A program made the translations under genes and the position numbers. Positions 49,125-56,300 of a stretch of 64,000 bases of DNA are shown in pieces. Location: positions 124,001 through 188,000 of the forward strand of contig CAVPXL010000005.1 in NCBI GenBank assembly GCA_963709765.1, written 5' to 3'. Within the stretch, counting starts at the first letter, position 1; each line of letters starts with the position of its first letter. Source of the DNA: Roseitranquillus sp963709765 (GTDB taxonomy: Bacteria; Pseudomonadota; Alphaproteobacteria; Rhodobacterales; Rhodobacteraceae). Below the pieces are notes generated by a model. That model searched no databases. It saw nothing but the letters and a program-made list of their open reading frames with translations, and was not told where the DNA came from.

Positions 49125-49874
49125 ATGCGGATCGAGGGACAGGGCGCGTTCGTCACCGGCGGCGCCTCCGGGCTGGGCGCGGCCACTGCGCGGATGCTGG
49201 CCGACGCGGGCGCGCGGGTGATGATCTTCGACCGCGACGGCGAAGGCGCCGCGCGTCTGGCCGAAGAACTGGGCGGACGCTGCGCGGCCGGCGATGTCAC
49301 GAGCGAAGCGGATGTGGAGGCGGCACTCGACGCCGCAGGCGAGGTCCGGCTGGTGGTGAACTGCGCCGGCATCGGTCCGCCGCGCCGGATCGTGGGCCGC
49401 GACGGCACCCATCCGCTCGACCTCTTCCAGACGGTGATCGACGTGAACCTTGTCGGGACCTTCAACGTGATGCGTCTGGCGGCGGCGCGCATCCATGCGC
49501 TCGACCCGCTGGAGGACGGAGCGCGGGGCGCCGTCGTCAACACCGCCTCCGTCGCCGCCTATGACGGGCAGATCGGGCAGACCGCCTACGCCGCCTCCAA
49601 GGGCGGGATCGTCGCGATGACGCTGCCCGCCGCGCGGGAACTGGCCAGCGCCGGCATCCGGATCAACACCATCGCGCCCGGCATCTTCCGCACGCCGCTC
49701 CTGGCCAGCCTGCCCGAAGCCGCGCAGGAGAGCCTGGGCAGATCCGTCCCCTACCCCTCCCGGTTGGGCGACCCGGCCGAATTCGCCGCCGCCGTCCGGT
49801 TCTGTCTCGAGACGCAGTATCTCAACGGCGAGACGATCCGCCTCGACGGCGCGATCCGGATGCAGCCGAAATAG
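49125..49874 (+). CDS. Short-chain dehydrogenase (HSD10-like)
   Basis: This intact 249-aa classical SDR binds NAD(H) through AFVTGGASGLGAATARML (T-G-x-x-x-G-x-G) and DVTSEADVEAALD. The NAG element is LVVNCAGIGPPRR. The catalytic set is Ser in VVNTASVAAYDGQIGQ, then YAASKGG (Tyr-x-x-x-Lys). The tail INTIAPGIFRTPLLASLPEA and PSRLGDPAEFAAAV is typical of type II 3-hydroxyacyl-CoA dehydrogenases, so oxidation of a short-chain 3-hydroxyacyl-CoA is likely. AAGGGAGA precedes the ATG. It diverges from hisS and converges on the catalase-like gene. Confidence 0.92.
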   Translation: MRIEGQGAFVTGGASGLGAATARMLADAGARVMIFDRDGEGAARLAEELGGRCAAGDVTSEADVEAALDAAGEVRLVVNCAGIGPPRRIVGRDGTHPLDLFQTVIDVNLVGTFNVMRLAAARIHALDPLEDGARGAVVNTASVAAYDGQIGQTAYAASKGGIVAMTLPAARELASAGIRINTIAPGIFRTPLLASLPEAAQESLGRSVPYPSRLGDPAEFAAAVRFCLETQYLNGETIRLDGAIRMQPK

Positions 49875-49973
49875 CTCCGGTCCTCGCCACGCCGCGTTCC
49901 GGCCGGAGCGGCGTGCGAACGCAAACGGCCGCCCGAGGGGGCTCGATGCCCCCGAGGGCGGCGCTCCCCGGGG

Positions 49974-51170
49974 TCAGTCGAAGCTCTCGTCGCCGGTCGG
50001 CTCGGTGTGCGGCGCCAGGTTCATCCTCTGCCGGAAATCCGACAATTCCCGGTACATGCGCTGCCGCGCCCGGCTCTGGTTGCCGAGCGGGCGGTGCTCC
50101 ACAAGCCCGTGCCACGGGTTGAACTTGAGCTCGCGCGCGAAGGCCAGCTGCTTCGCCCCCATCTCCTGCCGCGGGATCCGGATTCGCGCGACCGGCAGCC
50201 AGGGCGAGACGTCCTCCGGCCAGAGCACCGACGCATCCTCGATGGGCATCGCGTGCGGGTCGGTCTGGATCTGCACCAGCATCTCGAACTCCACGTCCTT
50301 CTCCCGCAGGGTCCGGGTCAGGTTGTCGCGCAGATAGTTCGGCGGCACCCGACCGAACGGCACGCCGGGGATGTCCATCGGCACCTCCGTCAGCGGCCGG
50401 TAGGAATAGAGCATCGCCTGCCCCTCCCCCAGCAGATACGGCACGCAGCTGTAATAGCGGTGGCCCAGCGGGTTGTACTGCGTCTCGTTCCAGAGCCCCT
50501 GCATCGCGAAGTCGAGCAGATGGCTCTCGCGCGGGTCGAGGAAGTACCAGAGCGGCTCGTCGATCGTGCTCCAGTATTGCAGCCGGGCATTGGCGCGTGT
50601 GTCGGGGGTCACGAAGGTCGGCGTGACCACGGCCGGCCAGTCCTGCGTGAACTTCTCCTCGTCCATGAGCTTTTCGCCGTGGACGTCCATCAGCTTGACC
50701 GACATGGAGCCGAAGCCGACGTCGCGGATGTCTTCCGGCACGTCCGGCCCCGGCCCCGCGAAGCGGACATAAGCCGGGTAGCTGCGCGGTTCGCCGAATA
50801 CACCCTTGCGCAACCGGTCCGGCAGGCCCTCCAGCACCTTGAATTCGGCGCGCACCAGCCCGTGCGTCTTGGTGTTGCCGCCGCGCTCGAACGCGCCGGG
50901 CTGGAAGTGCAGCAGCATCTGCGCGCGCATCTCGTCGATGATGGTCTGGAGCGCCTCTTCCTCCCAGTCGAAGATCTTCTCCTCGGCCAGGGCCAGCTCC
51001 AGATCGGGCCGCTTGCGGTTCTTCTGCCGCTGGAGGAAGCGCGCCAGCGGCTCCCGCGTCAGGCGGTTGAGTTGCGGGCGGAAGAACGGCTCCAGACGCC
51101 GCTCCACGTACATGCCACCCTGAAGCAAGCGGTGGAGCAGCCGGCGCAGCGGTATCAGGATGCGTCTCAT
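49974..51170 (-). CDS. Catalase-related haem protein
   Basis: This 398-aa protein has the catalase core but not its full length. The distal side is GGNTKTHGLVRAEFKVLEG (a T-H-G His in place of A-x-G-A-H-G). It is followed by SYPAYVRFAGPG, DIRDVGFGSMSVKLMDVHGE (D-x-x-G-F-x-x-K) and TQDWPAVVTPTFVTPDTRAN. The tail KFNPWHGLVEHRPLGNQSRA is typical of a small 'catalase family' group. The classical C-terminal haem Tyr motif (R-x-F-x-Y-x-D-T) is not obvious. Related short proteins include hydroperoxide-transforming enzymes (allene oxide synthase type), so lipid hydroperoxide conversion is possible. The basic N-terminus (MRRILIPLRRLLHRLLQGGM) may bind membranes. It overlaps the DyP gene (ATGA). Confidence 0.85.
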   Translation of the reverse strand: MRRILIPLRRLLHRLLQGGMYVERRLEPFFRPQLNRLTREPLARFLQRQKNRKRPDLELALAEEKIFDWEEEALQTIIDEMRAQMLLHFQPGAFERGGNTKTHGLVRAEFKVLEGLPDRLRKGVFGEPRSYPAYVRFAGPGPDVPEDIRDVGFGSMSVKLMDVHGEKLMDEEKFTQDWPAVVTPTFVTPDTRANARLQYWSTIDEPLWYFLDPRESHLLDFAMQGLWNETQYNPLGHRYYSCVPYLLGEGQAMLYSYRPLTEVPMDIPGVPFGRVPPNYLRDNLTRTLREKDVEFEMLVQIQTDPHAMPIEDASVLWPEDVSPWLPVARIRIPRQEMGAKQLAFARELKFNPWHGLVEHRPLGNQSRARQRMYRELSDFRQRMNLAPHTEPTGDESFD

Positions 51171-52658
51171 GACCCCTTCCCCTCTCCGGCGATGAAGCGA
51201 AGCGCGCGGATGCCCGGCAGGAAAAAGTACGCCCCGCCACGCATCGTGATGAAGTCGGGCAGCCCCTCGACCCGCTCGGCCACGCCCGTCACCCGAGGGA
51301 TCGTGAAGCGGTCCGTGGGGATGCCTCCCGCGAGCGGTGTGCGCGGCCCGAGAAGCGGATCGCGCTCGCCGGCAAGCCCGTCGAACTTGGCACCCGACAG
51401 CCAGGCGCTCTGCACGAACTCGAACTGGCGCGTGATGTCGGCGCAAAGGCACATGAAGAGCAGGCCGCGTTCCTCGTCCGGTCCTTCGCCCAGCGCCTCG
51501 TCGGGCGACAGGATCGGCCCGTATTCGCGGCCCCGCCGGACCAGCCGGTGAAAGCGCGACGATGCCACCAGATCGTGCCGCCCCTTCAGGTGGTCGCGGC
51601 GGCGGCGGAAGCCGAGCGTGCTCAAGAGCCACTGCCAGCGCTCGTTCACATGGGGCGGATGGTCGCCGGTGCGTGGATTGGCGCGGCGGACATGGGCGCC
51701 CACCGGGCAGACATGCCCGTCGAGGTCGTCCTCGTAGGTGAAGCGGTTGCCGGGGCGGCCGCCCGCGATTTCCCGCTCCTCGGCCATCAGCGCCGTGCCA
51801 TCCATGTGCCGGCCCACCATCGCCGTGGCGAGCGCATGTCGCCGATCGGCATCGCCGTCGGCCTCGTCGTCAAGGAACTGCCAGAAGCCGCGCACATCCT
51901 GGCCGAGTTGCCGCAGCACGAGGTAGCTGCCGTTGAGCCCCAGATCGCGGCGTTCCGGGGCATCGGGCGCCCGGCCCAGCGCGTCGGCGCCGGGCGCGCC
52001 CGCGTCGAGAAGCGGACGCGGCGTGATCTCCTGATACTCGTTCGGATACCCCAGCACGAATTCACCCGGCGCGACCAGGTTGGCATAGGTGAGCCGGCGA
52101 TGCAGATCGGTCGTGTGGTCCTGCGTCCAGTCGATATTCGGCTCGCTGATCCCGTCGGCGAACCCGAACGGCTCGCGCCCCCGGTTGCGGCCTCGGGGCA
52201 GTTCGTGCGCGGTCTCGAAGCCGCGCCGGAAGGTATCGTCCAGCACCTCGGCCATGAAGGCGTCGAGCGCATCGGGCGTCGCGTAGAGAAGGACCAGAAC
52301 GTGCGGCGCCTCGCGACCCCACGCCCAGCGACCGGGCGCGTTCGGACCCACATCGCCCAGCCGGCGCGAGCGGCTCTCCTCGCCGGCCATGCCCGCCACG
52401 AAAGGCTGCGGAAACTGCGACAGCAGCGTTTCCTCGACGCCCAGCGCCCGCAGCCCGTCGGCGGTCAGGGCCACCTGAAGCGCCGTCTCGGGCGGGGTTT
52501 CCTGCCAATCGGCCGTCGTGACGGGCGCCGTCGCGCAGCCAGTCGCGCGCGGCCGCGGCGTCGGCAACGCGCAAGAGCAGGAACTCGGTCGCCGTCAGCC
52601 GCCCGTGGCCGAACCGCGCCAGCCCCTGGATGTCGGCAAAGTCGATGGGCGTGGGCAT
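51167..52658 (-). pseudogene. DyP-type haem peroxidase, one frameshift
   Basis: The start MPTPIDFADIQGLARFGHGR continues LTATEFLLLRVADAAAARDW. A one-base shift near 52530 leads into VTTADWQETPPETALQVALT and then a clean frame. GREPFGFADGISEPNIDWTQ carries the G-x-x-D-G motif with its catalytic Asp, and HVCPVGAHVRRANPRTGDHP holds the proximal haem His. FEFVQSAWLSGAKFDGLAGE and RDPLLGPRTPLAGG are the usual P-type DyP end. No signal peptide is seen. DyPs oxidise dyes, aromatics and porphyrins with peroxide. The length of about 496 aa is normal. Its start shares one base with the stop of the upstream membrane-protein gene (TGATG). Confidence 0.9.
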
Positions 52659-53962
52659 CACCGGATCCTCTCCAGCCAGTGGCGCAGGGCGCGCGCGCCG
52701 ATGGGCCGTCGCTCCAGCCCCAGCCGCAGGCGGTGGTTTTCCGTCAGGTCGAACGCGGTGAGGCCGGGATAGGCCTTGTACCAGACCTCGGTCGGCTGCT
52801 GGCGGTTGCGCAGGAAGCGCTTGAACTTGTCTTCGTGCTCCGCCCCGCCCTTGAGCAGGAACCGGGTCGACGGGTAGCCCGCTCCGTTGGAAAAGACGAG
52901 GTTCAGCCCCCACGCCACCTTGTTGATGAAGTCGTCCATGTAGCTCTCCAGCGAGCCGTCGTAATTGCTGGCGAAGAGCATCCGGCGCTTGTCGTCGAGG
53001 AACACCCAGCGGGCGAAGTGGATCGTCTGGACCCGCGTGAGATAGCCGCGCCCGAAGATGTGCCGCGCCGACCAGTTCAGCAGATAGAGGAAGACGATCG
53101 CGGCGTTGCGGCGAAAGGGTCCGGGTTTGAGGTTGCCCACGGCCGAGAACGGGTTGGTGACGTCCAGATCCTCGAACCGGCCGAGATGCGCGATGCGCTC
53201 CTGATCGGGGCGCGGCAGAAATTCGGGGTCCGAGCGCTCGTGCTGGCGCAGCCGGATCAGCAGGAACGGCAGCGCCAGCAGCACCAGCGGAGAGATGGCC
53301 AGCAGGACAAGCGGCACGCCGATCTTCTCGGCCCAATGTGCAAGGCGCCGGCCCGTCGGCGTCGGCGCCTCGGGTGTCAGCGTCAGGCGTCCCGCCTTCT
53401 GCTCTGCCCGAACGAACGCGACCAGCTCTGCGTGCAGGCGCGGCACATCGTCGAGGCCGTGGCGCGCGACCAGCCGCGGCAGCTCGGCCGCGAGCGCCTG
53501 GCGCAGCGCCTCCTCCTCCTGGACCTGCAGCACGGTGCGGCCGCGGGTGTGGACGTAATTGGCCGCCTCCTCGACATTCCTCGCGCGCATCCAGCGCAGC
53601 ATGTCTTCGCCCTCGTCGAACCCTGCGCAATGGGAAAAGACCGCGCGCAATCCGTCGCCGGCCTCCCATGCCAGCTCCTGAAGGAAGCTGTCGCGGTCGC
53701 CGTCGAAATCGCCGAGAAACGCCAGATGCGGGGGGAACGGTTCGAGATGCTCGGCATGCTGCGCCACGTCCTGCGAGGACGGCACTTCGGCCACGAAGAA
53801 CCGCGCCACATGCAGCCGGTCGAACCGTCCGAACGGCACCAGTGGATTGTCCGGATCGGCCAGACCGGGCGCGAAGGTCATCCGGGCCAGCAGGTCACGC
53901 AAATCGTCGAGCCGCCCGTCGGCGACCGGCGCAAGGATCAGGAACGTGTTCTGCGGCGTCAT
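52658..53962 (-). CDS. Uncharacterised membrane protein with two similar halves
   Basis: I do not recognise a named family in this 434-aa protein. A single strong membrane segment (about residues 214-236, GVPLVLLAISPLVLLALPFL) separates two soluble halves that resemble each other. In the first, LHVARFFVAEV (residues 50-60), FLGDFDGDRDSFLQELAW and GLRAVFSHCAGF; in the second, IHFARWVFLDDKRRMLFASN, YDGSLESYMDDFINKVAWGL and NLVFSNGAGYP. The H-x-A-R, D-G-x-x-x-x-x-x-x-x and G-L-x-x-V-F-S pattern suggests an internal duplication, perhaps of a ferredoxin-like (dimeric alpha-beta barrel) domain. It sits between the 149-aa gene (five-base gap) and DyP (one-base overlap), so it belongs to the redox operon and may anchor the complex. 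Confidence 0.85.
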   Translation of the reverse strand: MTPQNTFLILAPVADGRLDDLRDLLARMTFAPGLADPDNPLVPFGRFDRLHVARFFVAEVPSSQDVAQHAEHLEPFPPHLAFLGDFDGDRDSFLQELAWEAGDGLRAVFSHCAGFDEGEDMLRWMRARNVEEAANYVHTRGRTVLQVQEEEALRQALAAELPRLVARHGLDDVPRLHAELVAFVRAEQKAGRLTLTPEAPTPTGRRLAHWAEKIGVPLVLLAISPLVLLALPFLLIRLRQHERSDPEFLPRPDQERIAHLGRFEDLDVTNPFSAVGNLKPGPFRRNAAIVFLYLLNWSARHIFGRGYLTRVQTIHFARWVFLDDKRRMLFASNYDGSLESYMDDFINKVAWGLNLVFSNGAGYPSTRFLLKGGAEHEDKFKRFLRNRQQPTEVWYKAYPGLTAFDLTENHRLRLGLERRPIGARALRHWLERIR

Positions 53963-53967
53963 CGTGC

Positions 53968-54417
53968 TCAGCCGTTTTCGGACTTGTCGAATTCCAGAAC
54001 GAAGTCGATCAGCCGGTTGTCGTCCCAGTAGACCTTGCCGAGATACATGCCCGGCTGGATCTCGCGGATCTCGTCGCGGATCCAGTGCGCCAGGAGCGAC
54101 GTGTCGGAATAGTCGAGCACGATGCATTCCTTGCCGTCGAGCCAGCTCTTGTCCTTGTAGACCGTGGCCAGGATCGCGTTCAGGCCGAAGGGCAGGATGC
54201 GGTTTCGCAACACGCCGCGCTCGCGGTCGAAGACCTTGCCCTGCCAGGCGAAGCTGTTGATGAAACGCGAGATCACGGGCGTGAACCTGGTGCCGGGGGC
54301 GACGATCGCGGTGCCGTCCGCCTCGCCGCTGGGAAGCGGACCCGCCTCGACGCCGGAAAAGAGCGCGTCGAGGTCGTCCTGGCTCATGTCCATGAGCTTT
54401 TCCACATCATAGGCCAT
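53968..54417 (-). CDS. Uncharacterised 149-aa protein of the redox cluster
   Basis: The sequence is MAYDVEKLMDMSQDDLDALF, then GTRFTPVISRFINSFAWQG, KVFDRERGVLRNRILPFGLN and LATVYKDKSWLDGKECIVLD. YSDTSLLAHWIRDEIREIQP and MYLGKVYWDDNRLIDFVLEF follow. The alternation of W-x-G-K, D-Y and Y-L-G-K-V-Y strands looks like a small beta barrel of the lipocalin/heme-carrier sort, which could bind a hydrophobic ligand; this is inference from pattern only. There is no signal peptide or membrane helix. It begins 11 bases inside the GMC gene end, with an AGGAGG before the ATG, and is followed after five bases by the membrane protein. Confidence 0.82.
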   Translation of the reverse strand: MAYDVEKLMDMSQDDLDALFSGVEAGPLPSGEADGTAIVAPGTRFTPVISRFINSFAWQGKVFDRERGVLRNRILPFGLNAILATVYKDKSWLDGKECIVLDYSDTSLLAHWIRDEIREIQPGMYLGKVYWDDNRLIDFVLEFDKSENG

Positions 54418-56293
54418 GTATTCCCTCCTCTGCGGGATGGTGGGCGTCCTGAAGGATGAGTTCTGCGGCGCGCTCCCCGACCATGTAGACGGCGGAGGCG
54501 ATGAAGAAGCCGGGGATGCGCGGGAAGACCGAGGCGTCGGCGATGCGCAGGCCCGGCACCCCGTGGACGCGCAGGCGCCCGTCCACCACGCCGCCCGCGC
54601 TGCGCGGACCGATGGGGCAGGAACACGAGGCGTGGTGACCCCAGGCCTGGTCGCGGACGAAGTCGGCGATCTCCTCGTCGGTCCGCACGTCGTCGCCCGG
54701 CACCTCCTCGGCCTCGATCACGCCGCGCGCGCGCAGCGGGGCGGCAAGGCGGCGGACGAACCTGACCCCTTCGACCACGGCGGAAAGATCGCGTTCGTGG
54801 CCCGGGCTGCCCTCGTCGAAATAGTGGAAGTCGATGCGCGGCATGTCGCGCGGGTCGTCCGAGGCAAGCCGCACCCGGCCCGCCCGGTTGGCGGTATGCG
54901 CCTTGAGCACGCACCAGCTGAGGTGCCGCCGGCTCCGGGCGAGGTCGGCGGCATAGCCGGGATAGTAGCCGTTGAACTTCGCCAGAAGCGCCATGCAGAA
55001 GAGGTCGGGCACGGGTTCGCCGTCCGACGACCGGCGGATGACGCCGACGCCCGCGCCGTTGGTGGCGTAGAGGCCGCTGCCCTCGCGGTTCCATGCGGCC
55101 CAGAGGCGGTCGGAGGTCGAGTAGTCGGCACCCTCCAGACTCTCCCAGCTGTCGAAGGCCATGCGATTGACCACGGCGACCTCGTAGCGGTCCTGAAGGT
55201 TGCGGCCCACGCCCGGCAGCGGCACGCGGGGGCGGATTCCGTGCGGGGTCAGCTCGTCCGGGTCGCCGATGCCCGACAGCATCAGGAGCTGCGGCGTGTT
55301 GAACGCGCCGCCGGCAAGGATGACCTCGCGCCGGGCCTCGGCGCGGCGAAGCTCGCCGGGCGTCTCCGACGGCGCGGCATGGGCGCGGTAGAGGCGCTCG
55401 CCCTTGCGGTATTCCACGCCCGTCGCGCGCTCCGTCTCGTCGATGAGCACGCGCGTCGCCAGCGCATGCAGCTCCACCACCAGCCGGTCGGGATAGCGGC
55501 CCGCGACGTCGAGCACGCGCTCCCGGCTGCCGACGCGGCGGCCGTCCCGCGTGCTGAGCGGGGTGTAGCAAAGCCCTTCGGCGGCCTCGTCGAGGCGGTC
55601 GATGTCGTTGGGGTCCGCCGCGCTTTCCAGAAACCAGCGAAATCTCCGGCCGAAACCCGCCCCGTCCGACGCCATCGTCCGGATCGAGGTAAGCAGCACG
55701 TCCTTCAGATCGCCATCGAAGAGCGCCGCGCGCGGGATCGCCTTCTCCGTCGAAAGCCATCCGTCATAGCCATGGCCGCTGCGGTCGATGCCCACCGCGC
55801 CCAGGAACTTCTGGACGGGGCGGTGGCGGCAGGCTTCGAGCTTCTGGAAATGCCGGTGCATCGCCCGCGGAGACCAGCCGTCATCGCCCGTCATGCGCTG
55901 GATCTCCGCCCAGTCCTCGTTGTGGGGACAGATCAGGATCATCGCGTTGTGCGCGGTGCAGCCGCCCAGCGTGCCGGCGCGCGGATAGAGTGTGCCCTCG
56001 GCTCGGGATTTCGGATCGCGCGCCTGACGCGCGTCATCGGCATAGTGGCGGACGTGGAAATCCCAGCGGAGCGCCTCGTTCTCTGTGGCGAAGGCGTGGA
56101 AGGCTGGCACGTCGTAATCGGCGGGCAGACGGTTCGCGGACCCCATCCCCCGCACGCCGCCGGTCATCTCCCGCGGGTCGCCGCCGGCCTCCAGCAGCAG
56201 GACGCGCATCCCCTCTTCGGCCAGCCGCGCGGCAACGGTGCCGCCGCCGGCCCCCGATCCGACCACGACGTAATCGAAGGTCAGGGCCTCCAT
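54407..56293 (-). CDS. GMC-family FAD oxidoreductase
   Basis: This 628-aa flavoprotein has the N-terminal FAD motif (FDYVVVGSGAGGGTVAARLA, then VLLLEAGG) and the GMC signature 1 region LYPRAGTLGGCTAHNAMILI. The second signature is in EVILAGGAFNTPQLLMLSGI, with the C-terminal AWGHHASCSCPIGPRSAGG (catalytic His) following. The last block DASVFPRIPGFFIASAVYMV lacks the Asn or His (usual N-T-N-A) expected as the second catalytic residue. GMC enzymes oxidise alcohols, sugars or sterols. No Sec or Tat signal is visible. The gene sits seven bases after the cytochrome gene, suggesting electron transfer to it, but the two would be on different sides of the membrane unless a partner exports the GMC protein. 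Confidence 0.9.
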   Translation of the reverse strand: MEALTFDYVVVGSGAGGGTVAARLAEEGMRVLLLEAGGDPREMTGGVRGMGSANRLPADYDVPAFHAFATENEALRWDFHVRHYADDARQARDPKSRAEGTLYPRAGTLGGCTAHNAMILICPHNEDWAEIQRMTGDDGWSPRAMHRHFQKLEACRHRPVQKFLGAVGIDRSGHGYDGWLSTEKAIPRAALFDGDLKDVLLTSIRTMASDGAGFGRRFRWFLESAADPNDIDRLDEAAEGLCYTPLSTRDGRRVGSRERVLDVAGRYPDRLVVELHALATRVLIDETERATGVEYRKGERLYRAHAAPSETPGELRRAEARREVILAGGAFNTPQLLMLSGIGDPDELTPHGIRPRVPLPGVGRNLQDRYEVAVVNRMAFDSWESLEGADYSTSDRLWAAWNREGSGLYATNGAGVGVIRRSSDGEPVPDLFCMALLAKFNGYYPGYAADLARSRRHLSWCVLKAHTANRAGRVRLASDDPRDMPRIDFHYFDEGSPGHERDLSAVVEGVRFVRRLAAPLRARGVIEAEEVPGDDVRTDEEIADFVRDQAWGHHASCSCPIGPRSAGGVVDGRLRVHGVPGLRIADASVFPRIPGFFIASAVYMVGERAAELILQDAHHPAEEGIHGL

Positions 56294-56300
56294 CGCGCCC

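Noticed and set aside
51548..54031. Very long open frame on the plus strand opposite the DyP and membrane-protein genes
   Set aside because: It is an antisense shadow in high-GC DNA; the sequence is Arg/Ala/Pro/Gln-rich with no motif, while the minus strand has clear families and tight operon junctions.
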